A stretch of 64,000 nucleotides of DNA, taken from Leptospira idonii (GTDB taxonomy: Bacteria > Spirochaetota > Leptospiria > Leptospirales > Leptospiraceae). Shown here in pieces: positions 1-8,781 of this stretch; positions within the stretch are counted from its first letter, which is position 1, and every line of letters starts with the position of its first letter. The notes beneath the pieces were generated by a model. That model was not told the origin of the DNA. It was given only the letters and a program-made list of their open reading frames with translations, and did not search any database. Made by a program: the position numbers and the translations under genes. Location: positions 1-64,000 of the forward strand of contig NZ_RQHW01000018.1 in NCBI RefSeq assembly GCF_004770995.1, read 5' to 3'.

Positions 1-187
1 CTCCCTTAACTTTTTTTATTACTTTCTTCCGCCTTTCCTTAACTCCATAATTCAACTTAAATGACCAATCTACGGCATAAACACATCCTACCTTATCTAT
101 ATTCGCATCGAATGCAAGGAATTACATTACATGCATAGATCAATGAGCTATTGTAAGTTGGCAAGAGACTCGATAAATATAAAAAGA

Positions 188-199
188 ATGAACATTCAT
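188..199. promoter_or_regulatory. Short palindrome upstream of methyltransferase gene
   Basis: ATGAA-CA-TTCAT is a perfect inverted repeat about 40 bp before the preferred start of the methyltransferase gene. Palindromes of this general shape are common TetR-family operators, but no TetR gene is visible here; the DNA to the left lies outside the window. The rest of bases 1-204 is AT-rich with no supportable gene. Confidence 0.25.
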
Positions 200-237
200 G
201 AATCATGAGCTGTTTAATTAGAAAGAAAACAATCTTT

Positions 238-834
238 ATGGAAGAAAATCTATTCAATCAACTTGCAAACAAATATGATACGCCGGAAAGAAAAGAATTA
301 GCAAAGATCATTGCCGGTGAAATCAAAACAGAATTAAAAAAATCAAAGAACCAGACCCTAATCGATTATGGATGCGGCACAGGGCTCGTTGGATTAGAGT
401 TAGCCGCACTGGTAGACCGACTGATACTTATGGATTCTTCCGAACAAATGTTAGAGATCACAAAGAAGAAAATTGAAAAAGCGAATCTTCGAAATGCGGA
501 AGCTATCGATTCCGATTTCACCAAAACAGGATCGGATACGAAAGCGGATATCATATTAGTTTCGTTAGTTCTGCTTCATATACCAGCTACCCAAGAAATT
601 CTAAGCCAATTTTATTCAGCTTTGCATCCACAAGGAAAACTGATGATCGTCGATTTTGATAAAAACGAAAACATCAACCATCCGAAGGTTCATAATGGAT
701 TCGATCATTCGAATTTAAAATCCCTACTTACGGATGCGGGATTCCATTCTACGGAGATACGAACCTTCTATCATGGAAAAAATATCTTTATGAACCGGGA
801 TGCTTCATTATTTCTGTCCATCAGTCAAAAATAG
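238..834 (+). CDS. Class I SAM-dependent methyltransferase
   Basis: A small (198 aa) free-standing methyltransferase of the UbiE/Methyltransf_11 type. The SAM-binding motif I is clear (LIDYGCGTGLVGLEL, about residues 41-55), followed by the acidic end of strand beta2 (LILMDSS) and a motif IV-like DIILVSLVLLHIP with the usual later LHPQGKLMIVDFD strand. The substrate cannot be told from sequence. I prefer the ATG at 238 because the product then begins MEENLFNQLANKYDTPER, typical of the family; an ATG at 205 would add 11 residues. Neither has a good Shine-Dalgarno. The gene stands alone, with an AT-rich leader and about 220 bp of non-coding DNA after it. Confidence 0.8.
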   Translation: MEENLFNQLANKYDTPERKELAKIIAGEIKTELKKSKNQTLIDYGCGTGLVGLELAALVDRLILMDSSEQMLEITKKKIEKANLRNAEAIDSDFTKTGSDTKADIILVSLVLLHIPATQEILSQFYSALHPQGKLMIVDFDKNENINHPKVHNGFDHSNLKSLLTDAGFHSTEIRTFYHGKNIFMNRDASLFLSISQK

Positions 835-1054
835 TTAAAAACATTATATTTAAAATTGAGGATGCATAATATATTAGATATTATGCCATATCCTACACAA
901 GGAATTCGTATAACTACGAATTTATGGGCGTCCATTCGCTACCGCCTTTACACAATTAGAATATTTATTCCTGAAATCGCCCCCCTTTCTTGAAATTATT
1001 TGACAGGTTCTTCAAAAACAAGCCCTCATAGATAAATTCAATTAAGGAAAAAAG

Positions 1055-1651
1055 ATGAAAAAGATCTTTCTTATTTTACTCGTTGCTCTTTTGGCAAATG
1101 CAACAAACTGCGCTATGTTTCGCGAAGGGATTCAGCCTCCGAAAGCGGAAAACCCGATCAACCTCACCAAAGTAAAACCGGGAAAAACATTGGGTTATAC
1201 GGTTCAATTTTCCGCAGCAGTCAACGGAAACGCTGTGACACCACATCCTGCTTATATCAGCATCTGGAATGAAATCATCGCAAAGGAATTGACCGGCTTA
1301 GGAACTTTCAAAGAAACAACTCCTGATAAAAAAGATGCGGATTTATTTTTCGAATGTGAAGTCAAAGACGTAGGAAAAGCAAACATTGGCTTAGCTTTAC
1401 TCACAGGCTTAACATTATACATTTTCCCTTCCTCTGCATCTACGGAAGAAACTTTAAAAATCAACGTAAAAAACAAATCGGGCAAACTGTTAGGAACAGT
1501 GGAAAAAACGGAAGCATCTACAGTATGGCAACAAATTCTTTTGATCTTTGTAGCTCCTTTCGCATTTCCTACTGTAGTTGCGAAAGAACTAAAAAGAGAC
1601 ATCACCCATTCCGCTCTAAAAGAGATCGTCGAAAAAGGCTACATCAACTAA
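1055..1651 (+). CDS. Putative lipoprotein, unknown function
   Basis: Encodes 198 aa beginning with a short basic n-region, a hydrophobic core and a lipobox-like LANATNC ending at Cys19, so the product is probably exported and lipid-anchored; Asn at -1 fits the relaxed spirochaetal lipobox. The mature part has a hydrophobic stretch near residues 107-125 (IGLALLTGLTLYIFPSS) and another near 150-175, unusual in a purely soluble lipoprotein, so part of it may sit in the membrane. A good AAGGAAAA Shine-Dalgarno precedes the ATG, and a TTGACA hexamer lies near 1000 without a convincing -10. I do not recognise the family. It is followed by about 90 bp and a convergent gene. Confidence 0.7.
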   Translation: MKKIFLILLVALLANATNCAMFREGIQPPKAENPINLTKVKPGKTLGYTVQFSAAVNGNAVTPHPAYISIWNEIIAKELTGLGTFKETTPDKKDADLFFECEVKDVGKANIGLALLTGLTLYIFPSSASTEETLKINVKNKSGKLLGTVEKTEASTVWQQILLIFVAPFAFPTVVAKELKRDITHSALKEIVEKGYIN

Positions 1652-1740
1652 TATAAGTTTTATTTTTCTAAAATGAGTTTTTATATCACAAATTTACGTA
1701 AAAACTCATTTTATTTTCCCGAATTTAGAATCGCTCACAA

Positions 1741-3231
1741 CTATCTAGGAAAAAATAAAACTCTATTGTTACCTCCGTCGGCAACATAAAGCCCCGTCCT
1801 GTCTATATCCATCCCATAAGGATCATTCAATTCCTTATCAGAAAGCCCTGCAGCGTTCCCGGTGAAAGAACCGTTTTGCCCCCAGACTCGAGTGGCGATC
1901 GTTGCGTTTCCTTCATAACCTAAAATCCGATGGTTCCCTCTGTCCGAAATATACACATTTCCCGCATAACAACTTACGAACCAAGGATTACTCAACGTGG
2001 ACGCAGTTGTTCCCACAACATTTGTCGTAAAATTTCCGTTTTGCCCGTACACTCTAGTTGCGGTAGTAGAAATACCCGGGTAAAATAAAACCCGGCTGTT
2101 GTTTGTATCCGCAACATATACACCGTCCTCATTTATGCATATCCCTCTAGGATTGTCCAAGGAATCCGCACTAATTCCTCCGTTGTTGGAAGTATTCGAA
2201 GTAAAACTTCCGCTTTGTCCGTACACTCTGGTCGCAGTTGTGGATGTTCCGGGATAAAATAGAATACGGTTATTGAAAGTATCCACAATATAAACTCCCG
2301 TGGAATCAGTGACGATTCCTTCCGGATTCGCCAATCCATCCGCTCCCGCTCCCACATTTACCGTAGTAAAATTTCCGTTTTGCCCGTACACTCTTGTGGC
2401 AGTCGTAGAGGTCCCCGGAAAAAATAAAACCCTACTCCCATATATATCGGAAACATAAACTCCCGTTGCATCCACGGCAATATCCGGAACATTTGCTCCA
2501 GGGACTCCGTAAAAAGTATTGTCAGTAACCGAACCAGTGTTTGCTGTTGTGAAGTTTCCTCCCTGACCATAGACTCTGGTTGCGGTTGTAGATGTTCCCG
2601 GATAGAACAAAACACGGTTATTTTCCTGATCCGCAACATAAAGACCTGAAGAATCGAGCGCAGGTTTGAAAGGGGAATGTAAACCGTCCGCAGTTGTGGA
2701 AATATTACTAGAAGTAAAATTCCCAGCTTGTCCGTACACTCTGGTCGCAGTTAAACTGGGAGGATTAAGTTGAACAACAGTTACTGTATAATTTTTCTGT
2801 AAACCGTCGCCGCCAATCACCGTATAGGTTCTAGTAACTGTAAAATCATTTGAAGTTACCCCGCTGACTTGCACCACTCCATCCACCAAAACAACCTCTC
2901 CCTCGTGGACAAAACTCATCACCAAAGAAGAGACATTCGAAAAGGAAACAACTACATTGATGTTCTCTCCATCGATCGTCCCAGAAACCTTAGGGGATGT
3001 AACGAAAAAGGAAAGGATCTCCGGAAAATGAAACGGGCGGACCTTTGTTCCACAGAGAGAAGAAGCATCCTTTGCCGCAGCTCGAAGGAAAAGGATTTTC
3101 AAAAAATCATTACTTCTGGTATCGCATGGATTTTCGAAAACAGGAGATTGGCAGTGGGTAAAGGAAAGGATTCCTGCAACAAGAAGGCAACGGACAAAAA
3201 GGAAAAAGATAGAAAAGGAACCTTTTTTCAT
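1741..3231 (-). CDS. NHL-repeat beta-propeller putative lipoprotein
   Basis: A 496-aa putative surface or periplasmic protein. The N-terminus has a signal peptide ending in FTHC (Cys27); His at -1 is atypical, so lipidation is likely but not certain. Residues about 55-150 resemble the cadherin-like/Ig-like domain often found in such proteins (SGTIDGENINVVV, then TYTVIGGDGLQKNYTVTV). The C-terminal two thirds is six tandem NHL-like repeats of about 57 residues, each with a VYVAD.NN.RVLFYPG strand pair and ATRVYGQNGNFT, consistent with a six-bladed propeller. The repeats are also visible as DNA repeats about 170-180 bp apart. The ligand is unknown. It is divergently transcribed from mqo. Confidence 0.8.
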   Translation of the reverse strand: MKKGSFSIFFLFVRCLLVAGILSFTHCQSPVFENPCDTRSNDFLKILFLRAAAKDASSLCGTKVRPFHFPEILSFFVTSPKVSGTIDGENINVVVSFSNVSSLVMSFVHEGEVVLVDGVVQVSGVTSNDFTVTRTYTVIGGDGLQKNYTVTVVQLNPPSLTATRVYGQAGNFTSSNISTTADGLHSPFKPALDSSGLYVADQENNRVLFYPGTSTTATRVYGQGGNFTTANTGSVTDNTFYGVPGANVPDIAVDATGVYVSDIYGSRVLFFPGTSTTATRVYGQNGNFTTVNVGAGADGLANPEGIVTDSTGVYIVDTFNNRILFYPGTSTTATRVYGQSGSFTSNTSNNGGISADSLDNPRGICINEDGVYVADTNNSRVLFYPGISTTATRVYGQNGNFTTNVVGTTASTLSNPWFVSCYAGNVYISDRGNHRILGYEGNATIATRVWGQNGSFTGNAAGLSDKELNDPYGMDIDRTGLYVADGGNNRVLFFPR

Positions 3232-3390
3232 CTGAATTTTCCGTTACGTTGAACCTATTTTATACAGATTTTGTTTCCAAACGGACGCAGAGTCAATTCT
3301 TTACCTCACCCAAACCACCTCCTCTTTTACAAAAATTAGAATAGAAATAAATTGCCAAAATTAGAGATTCCCAAATCGTCACATCATCTT

Positions 3391-4956
3391 ATGAAAGACA
3401 AACACTCAGTAAAAACAAAATCGGACGTCATTTTGATCGGTGCGGGAATTATGAGCGCCACTCTAGGAGTTCTACTCAAAGAATTGAATCCCGGTTTGAC
3501 GATTACCATTTTGGAAAGGTTAGATGCCGCCGCCAGAGAAAGTTCCAACGCTTGGAACAACGCAGGCACAGGCCACTCCGCTTTTTGCGAATTGAACTAT
3601 ACTTCTGAAAAACCGGACGGGCAGATAGATACGAAAAAAGCCCTTCAAATCGCTTCTTCCTACGAACTTTCCAAAGAGTTTTGGGCTTATTTGGTAGATA
3701 AGAGAAGAATCCTTCCTCCCGAAAGTTTTATCCATTCCGTTCCTCATTATAGTTTTGTTTGGGGGGAAGAAAACGTGTCTTTCTTGAAAAAAAGATACAA
3801 TGCTCTTATAAAAGATCCTTTGTTTCAGGAACTTCAGTATTCCGAAGACAGATCCGTGATTTCGGAATGGATGCCTCTTGTGATGCAAGGAAGAGATCCT
3901 TACATCCCCGTTGCTGCCACACGCATGGACCTGGGAACGGATGTGGATTTTGGAAATCTAACAAGAGCTATGTTCAAGTATTTGGCTTCTTTCGAGGGAG
4001 TTTTTCTCAAGTTTTACGAGGATGTGAAAGATCTGGAAAGAGAACCGGATGGTCTATGGAATTTGACTGCCACAAATCTGCTCACAAAAGAAAAAGAACA
4101 CCACGAAGCCGACTTCGTTTTTATCGGCGCAGGAGGAGGATCTCTCCCTCTTTTGGAAAAATCGGACATTCCTGAAGCGGAAGGATTCGGAGGATTTCCT
4201 GTCAGCGGCCAATGGTTGAGATGTAAAAACCAAGAAGTGATTTCTTCCCATTTCGCAAAAGTTTACGGTAAAGCTTCCGTAGGCTCTCCTCCTATGTCTG
4301 TTCCTCATTTGGACACAAGAATGATCAACGGGAAAAAAGAACTGTTATTCGGACCTTACGCAGGTTTCACGACCAAGTTCTTAAAAAAAGGATCTTACCT
4401 TGATTTGGTGAAATCTCTAGAGTTTGATAATATATTTCCTATGTTGTCCGCAGGGATGCACAACCTCCCTTTGACTAAATATCTGATCCACCAGGCTTTG
4501 CAATCCCACGAAGACAGAATCGAAGCTCTCAAAGAATACCTTCCGAATGTAAAGGCGGAAGATTGGGAATTGGAAGTGGCTGGACAAAGAGTTCAGGTCA
4601 TCAAAGCGGACGAAGATGAAGGTGGAGTGCTTGAATTCGGAACTGAAGTAGTAGCGGCAAAAGACGGAAGTTTAGCAGCTCTTTTGGGGGCTTCTCCGGG
4701 AGCTTCCACTTCCGTGGCAATCATGTTAGAGGTATTAGCTGATTGTTTTCCGAAAGAGATTAAATCGGATGTTTGGGTTTCCAAACTGAAAGAAATGATC
4801 CCCAGCTTCGGTGAAAACCTGATCCAAAACCCTCATTTATGTTCTAAGACAAGAGAATACACTCACAGAGTTTTGAATCTTGAGAAACAAGCGCCAGGGA
4901 CGGTAGCGGATATCCTTCCCCTTTCTCAAAAGGATGAACTGACTAGAAACAGTTAG
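3391..4956 (+). CDS. mqo: Malate:quinone oxidoreductase
   Basis: FAD-dependent membrane-associated enzyme oxidising malate to oxaloacetate and passing electrons to the quinone pool, a TCA-cycle step that bypasses or complements NAD-malate dehydrogenase. The dinucleotide-binding motif DVILIGAGIMSATLGVLL is at the N-terminus, and family signatures SSNAWNNAGTGHSAFCELNY, FGPYAGFTTKFLKKGS, VAGQRVQVIKAD and LLGASPGASTSVAIMLE occur in the expected order. At 521 aa it is slightly longer than the usual 490-500. The ATG at 3391 puts 10 residues before the FAD motif; a TTG at 3352 would add 13. Neither start has a strong Shine-Dalgarno. The gene is monocistronic, with a GC-rich hairpin behind it. Confidence 0.93.
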   Translation: MKDKHSVKTKSDVILIGAGIMSATLGVLLKELNPGLTITILERLDAAARESSNAWNNAGTGHSAFCELNYTSEKPDGQIDTKKALQIASSYELSKEFWAYLVDKRRILPPESFIHSVPHYSFVWGEENVSFLKKRYNALIKDPLFQELQYSEDRSVISEWMPLVMQGRDPYIPVAATRMDLGTDVDFGNLTRAMFKYLASFEGVFLKFYEDVKDLEREPDGLWNLTATNLLTKEKEHHEADFVFIGAGGGSLPLLEKSDIPEAEGFGGFPVSGQWLRCKNQEVISSHFAKVYGKASVGSPPMSVPHLDTRMINGKKELLFGPYAGFTTKFLKKGSYLDLVKSLEFDNIFPMLSAGMHNLPLTKYLIHQALQSHEDRIEALKEYLPNVKAEDWELEVAGQRVQVIKADEDEGGVLEFGTEVVAAKDGSLAALLGASPGASTSVAIMLEVLADCFPKEIKSDVWVSKLKEMIPSFGENLIQNPHLCSKTREYTHRVLNLEKQAPGTVADILPLSQKDELTRNS

Positions 4957-4982
4957 GGGAAGATAGAAGCGAACGGCCCGGT

Positions 4983-5000
4983 CGCCGCAGAAAGGCGGCG
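4983..5000. terminator. GC-rich hairpin between convergent genes
   Basis: CGCCGC at 4983-4988 pairs perfectly with GCGGCG at 4995-5000 across a 6-nt loop, 27 bp after the mqo stop and just beyond the 3' end of the convergent HAD gene. No T-tract follows immediately, so it may be a processing or stability hairpin rather than a classical intrinsic terminator. The run of T at about 5047-5054 lies closer to the HAD gene. Confidence 0.4.
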
Positions 5001-5055
5001 AGGCGCCCACATAACGTAAATTAAAATTAGGTGGATTGTTTGGGATTTTTTTTAG

Positions 5056-5646
5056 TTATAAAGAAAGGATCTCATCCAATCTCTTCACAGAATATGTAGC
5101 GTGCTCTTTAAAAGGGAAGTTTCCTGTCGGATCGATATAAACGGTTTCCACTCCTGCGGACTTCCCAGCATCCAAATCATAAATATAATCTCCGATCATT
5201 AAGGTTTCTTTCGGATCCGCATTCCAAATCCGAAGCAGTTTAAAAATTCCTTCCGGGCTGGGTTTGGGTTCCGCATGTTCTCTGCAAAGAATGGTCTCTT
5301 GGGAGAAGTAACGAATTAGATCCGCAGCGTGCAAAGTTTCCACTGCATTTTCAAAACAATTTCTGGTGAGAATTCCCAATTGATTGGCTCCTTCTCTAAT
5401 TTTGCGAAGAAGGTCATGCGTTCCGGGGGATGCTTGCGCTTGTTTTGCGATCTTCAACTCGATCGCATTTAGTTTTTTGTGTTTTTCCTCCGCTTCTTCC
5501 TTAGGAAGAAGTCCGATTCCCGTCAGTATATCCAAATGACCGGGAAGGCCTAATTCTTGTTTAATGGACGAGAAATCGTGCATGGCCAAAGTTAAAGTCC
5601 CGTCCATGTCAAAGATCCAGTTTTTTTTGGAGTGAAGAAGTTTCAT
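5056..5646 (-). CDS. HAD-family phosphatase (phosphoglycolate phosphatase-like)
   Basis: A 196-aa haloacid-dehalogenase-fold hydrolase. Motif I is FDMDGTLT near the N-terminus (nucleophile Asp plus acid/base Asp), motif II is GILTRN, motif III the Lys of AEPKPSPEG, and motif IV is MIGDYIYDLDAGKSAGV, all of the beta-phosphoglucomutase/phosphoglycolate phosphatase subgroup with a small helical cap. The substrate is probably a small phosphorylated metabolite, not identifiable here. ATGs at 5646 and 5655 are both possible; neither has a clear Shine-Dalgarno and I prefer the shorter form. It is divergent from a 38-codon ORF that starts 36 bp away. Confidence 0.85.
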   Translation of the reverse strand: MKLLHSKKNWIFDMDGTLTLAMHDFSSIKQELGLPGHLDILTGIGLLPKEEAEEKHKKLNAIELKIAKQAQASPGTHDLLRKIREGANQLGILTRNCFENAVETLHAADLIRYFSQETILCREHAEPKPSPEGIFKLLRIWNADPKETLMIGDYIYDLDAGKSAGVETVYIDPTGNFPFKEHATYSVKRLDEILSL

Positions 5647-5681
5647 GGTTACCATGTCAAAACTATCCGAGGAGGTAGTTT

Positions 5682-5798
5682 ATGGAACTATTAAATCTTA
5701 AAATACAAGCAGCCATTCGAAAGAAAAGGCAAATGGTTTTACAACGCAATTTCAGAGCAAGACCCCCGAAACGCAGATACAACATTCGATTTTCATAA
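5682..5798 (+). CDS. Possible small basic peptide (38 aa)
   Basis: An open frame of 38 codons beginning MELLNLKIQAAIRKKRQMV and ending in RRYNIRFS. The start has one of the best ribosome-binding sites in the window: GGAGG at 5671-5675, 6 nt before the ATG. The peptide is very basic (about ten Arg/Lys, no acidic residue after position 2), which suggests nucleic-acid or ribosome contact, but I recognise no family. It lies between the divergent HAD gene and the ZU5 lipoprotein gene. It could be a real small protein or a chance ORF; conservation in other leptospires would decide. Confidence 0.45.
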   Translation: MELLNLKIQAAIRKKRQMVLQRNFRARPPKRRYNIRFS

Positions 5799-5939
5799 AT
5801 GACAAATATAGATTTATTGCATGTTTTATATTTTTTTACAAAAAAACAAAAAAAAATGCATCAACCAACCAAACAAAAATTGGCAAATAATGTTTGCTTT
5901 ACGATCATATATTTATCTTCCTAGAAACAGGAGAAAAAC

Positions 5940-7736
5940 ATGAAGTATGTTAAAATAATATCTGTTTGTATGCTCATTCTGAGCCTTTTCGAATGTAACG
6001 GACGTTCCAAGGGAAACGAAGACTTAATTTTAGCCTTAGGATTAAGCAGACTAACAAACGATTCATCCAATTCCACGGCGATTGATGCAAGCTCGGGAGG
6101 AATTGCAATTCTCAACCATAGTGTTCGATTGATCATTCCTGCAAATGCACTGCAAGAAAACGAAACAATCAGTTATCGCAAAATCACAAACCTTCCTTCC
6201 GAGAAAAACCAAGTAGTTCCCGTACAAGTAGGTTACGAGTTTGCTCCTCACGGTTTACAATTCAATGAACCAGCGATATTGGAAGTTTGTTACGATCATT
6301 CCGATTTACATCAAAAAGGTTTCGATGAAAAAACGGTTCAAATCCATTATTGGGATACAAAAACACAAGAATATATCAGTATGGGGGGACTTGTAGATAC
6401 GGCTGCCCATTGCGTAAGATCCTCCATCTATCATTTTTCCAGCTATTTACTTACGGCACAAATCACAAGTGTAGGAGATAACCCTCCTTTGATCGGAGGT
6501 GCAACTTTTTTTCCTTCCACACCTATTGCAGGTTTACCGACTTATGTTCGTTCTAATATCACCGACTTCGACAATGGAGGCTCCATAGCAGGAGTTCTTT
6601 TTTACTTCAGAACTGCGGGCAGTTCGGCAGCATTCCAAGCGATAGAAATGCTTCCTGAAACGGAAGATGCATCCGGCAATTTTTACGGGGTATCTCTTCC
6701 TGATTATGCAATCACCTCAGCAGGATTAGAATATTATATTAAAGCCTATGACAGCTTGAATAAAAGTTCAACCTTACCGGCGAATGCTCCGATTACCTTC
6801 TCTACGAAGACTACGGATTCACCCGATCCAGTTTCTCCGATTCGATTCAATGCTACAATTGGTAATATGGCAGCGGGTTTCTCCAGAGATTTGACGATTC
6901 AAGTGAAAGGAGCATCCTCTCCCACTTACTTTCCTGTCATTCCTAGCTCATTCGGTTTTCCAGGAACATCAACTGCCAGCGGTTCCGTGTCCAAAGCAAG
7001 TTTAACTTCCATTCGTTATACGGCAAAAAAGATAGGTATCTCTTCTTTTGATGCAACTTATGGAACCCTATCAGTTTCTCAAAATATCAATATATTTCCA
7101 GGGACACTCAGCACAATCAAATGGTTAGATGAGAACGGAGTCTTCGTTCCTAATGAACTAATTGTAATGAAACAGGGAGAAGTCAAACAGTTCGATGTAC
7201 AAGGCTTCGACGCATACAATAACTTCGTAATCGTATATCCTGAATTTACTGTCGATGGAAGCTTCGGTTCATTCGGTACAGGACCGAATGTTGGTAAGTT
7301 CACTGCAGGACCAGTTGCTCCGGGAGAATCCGCTGAAGGAAAGATTGTGGCTTCGGTAGGAACCAAAACCGCTGTTCGATTTGTTAAGGTAATTGAACCG
7401 ACTTATATTTATGCCACTTTTCAAAACAACACCGGCAAAGGAGGAAGGTTAGGATTGAACGTATTCGATGTAAGTCAGCCGACCGTAAAAATAGGATTCG
7501 TGTCAGATTTTCTGAATTGGCCTGCCGGTCCAAAATTAGTTGGAGTTGTAGAAGGAACCGGTGCTTTGATGGTTTTTCCCGGTCAAACCATCAACTTCCA
7601 AGCGGAACATATGCAATTCACCTTACCGCTAACTCCAATGGAAGGAGTAAGCTGTACAACCTCCATTCCTTCCATAACAATTACAGAAGGAATGGGCAGA
7701 GTAGATGTAACGGTTGTTTGTAATTCAGTAGAATAA
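5940..7736 (+). CDS. Large ZU5-like-domain putative lipoprotein
   Basis: A 598-aa exported protein. The N-terminus has a basic start, a hydrophobic core and LSLFEC, giving a likely lipid-modified Cys19, although Glu at -1 is unusual. Residues about 48-170 resemble a ZU5-like domain: GGIAILNHSVRLIIPANAL, then an EFAPHGLQFNEPAILEVCYD strand set. After it come beta-rich stretches that look like Ig-type or bacterial surface modules (about 190-300, 320-400, 410-500), ending in a short beta-domain with two Cys (VSCTTSIPSITI and VTVVCNS). No catalytic motif is visible. An AGGAG Shine-Dalgarno sits 6-7 nt before the ATG. The 140-bp leader is extremely AT-rich. Confidence 0.75.
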   Translation: MKYVKIISVCMLILSLFECNGRSKGNEDLILALGLSRLTNDSSNSTAIDASSGGIAILNHSVRLIIPANALQENETISYRKITNLPSEKNQVVPVQVGYEFAPHGLQFNEPAILEVCYDHSDLHQKGFDEKTVQIHYWDTKTQEYISMGGLVDTAAHCVRSSIYHFSSYLLTAQITSVGDNPPLIGGATFFPSTPIAGLPTYVRSNITDFDNGGSIAGVLFYFRTAGSSAAFQAIEMLPETEDASGNFYGVSLPDYAITSAGLEYYIKAYDSLNKSSTLPANAPITFSTKTTDSPDPVSPIRFNATIGNMAAGFSRDLTIQVKGASSPTYFPVIPSSFGFPGTSTASGSVSKASLTSIRYTAKKIGISSFDATYGTLSVSQNINIFPGTLSTIKWLDENGVFVPNELIVMKQGEVKQFDVQGFDAYNNFVIVYPEFTVDGSFGSFGTGPNVGKFTAGPVAPGESAEGKIVASVGTKTAVRFVKVIEPTYIYATFQNNTGKGGRLGLNVFDVSQPTVKIGFVSDFLNWPAGPKLVGVVEGTGALMVFPGQTINFQAEHMQFTLPLTPMEGVSCTTSIPSITITEGMGRVDVTVVCNSVE

Positions 7737-8048
7737 GGAAATTTCTTGTTTAGGGAGGGTTTTTGATAACCCCTCCCGATCTACTGCCCTTTTACGATTT
7801 CAGGAAACGATCGCATCAAATCGAATGCCGAATGATAGAATTTAACTCCATTCTGCTTAGCCCTGACTTTGGGGTTTGGAGACTTCCAATGAAAGAAATT
7901 GCAATCGATACGACCACAAGTTTCGACTACAAAAGCGAAAAATTACAAGTCCTCATTCGGAAAAACCAAATCCCAGCACTTCCTACAAATAAAGTTTCAT
8001 TTCAGTATTCGCATCTTTGTAAGAAGCGATGGAGTCCGATCAAACCAA
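7737..8048. other. Non-coding stretch after ZU5 lipoprotein gene
   Basis: About 310 bp with no convincing gene. Short open frames occur on the plus strand (for example 7763-8113), but they have no domain or ribosome-binding site and the second half runs antisense to the decayed SpoIIE gene. It may hold further eroded coding sequence. Confidence 0.4.
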
Positions 8049-8731
8049 CTAACCTTTGTATTCGATTCGAATCAGGGAGAGATCGTCCGTTGGCTCTCCC
8101 GCAGAATGAATAAGTCCGCTTCTCCTACAAATCCGATTTTATTCATAGAAACCGAATTTTCCATGTAATTTGTTTTTCCGTCTCTGTAGAGAATCTGGAA
8201 CGGGTGTTCTGCGTTCCAAAAATGACATTTCCCGGTATCCTCTTCTATAATCCCTAAAATGGCGGACACAAGCATAGCTCCTTCGAAGCTGAGAAAAAAT
8301 TGCGAAGCCCCTTATAAATTCCCCTCAGCCATTCTTCAGGAGAATCGGTTCAGGAACGCCCCGTTTTCGCTTAACAGTACGGAATGAACGGTAGAGCCCA
8401 ATAATCCTGCCGCTCCTTACAGGGATTTTCCCATTGCATCCGCATTCAGATAAATCGTATAATATTTCCCGTCCGAAAATCAAATTCTTTCCGTGATGCA
8501 TAGATCACCACCTTCTCGGAATCGTTGTTGTTTTTACCTTCAAAAGGCGGATCTTTTCGTGCGCCTCCTCTCTTTTGATGGCTCTTTGAAGATAATAGGT
8601 TCCGATTCCCAAAAGGGAAAGAAACAAGCCCTTCCCCGATCACCATGGATGCTTGTCCTCTGGAGGCGAATCTATAGATTCCCCCACCTGCAAAAACTTC
8701 CCTCCTTTCGATCCAAGTCCCAAGCAGATTG
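8049..8731 (-). pseudogene. Decayed SpoIIE/PP2C-type phosphatase
   Basis: On the minus strand the pieces of a SpoIIE-type Ser/Thr phosphatase can be read in order but in different frames. One frame gives DGKYYTIYLNADAMGKSL, then a stop at the position where the family has Gln, then GAAGLLGSTVHSVLLSENG. A shifted frame gives PEEWLRGIYKGLRNFF. Another shift gives AMLVSAILGIIEEDTGKC and the hallmark CHFWNAEHPFQILYRDG. A final shift gives SAGEPTDDLSLIRIEYKG, the PP2C C-terminal DD motif, ending at 8049. The upstream part (to about 8731) contains a hydrophobic patch followed by charged helix. At least one nonsense change and several frameshifts make a functional product very unlikely. The nearest intact relative in the window is the gene at 27.3 kb. 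Confidence 0.8.
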
Positions 8732-8751
8732 ACACAAATATTCCTTGACGA

Positions 8752-8775
8752 GAATATAAAATATATTTTATATTC
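8752..8775. promoter_or_regulatory. 24-bp perfect palindrome over arsR promoter
   Basis: The half-site GAATATAAAATA is followed directly by its exact reverse complement TATTTTATATTC. It lies just upstream of the ArsR-family gene and overlaps plausible promoter elements: TTGACG at 8745-8750 and TATATT at 8769-8774 with an 18-bp spacer. ArsR-family repressors bind such AT-rich 12-2-12-like palindromes, so this is the probable autoregulatory operator. Confidence 0.65.
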
Positions 8776-8781
8776 CTCTAT

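Noticed and set aside
23..204. Possible gene end or RNA at the left edge
   Set aside because: AT-rich without open frame, hairpin or recognisable motif beyond the short palindrome at 188-199.
999..1034. TTGACA hexamer as promoter of the lipoprotein gene at 1055
   Set aside because: No acceptable -10 at 16-18 bp; possible but too weak to list.
7763..8168. Plus-strand open frames of 89-116 codons after the ZU5 lipoprotein gene
   Set aside because: No domain or ribosome-binding site, and the second half is antisense to the SpoIIE remnants.
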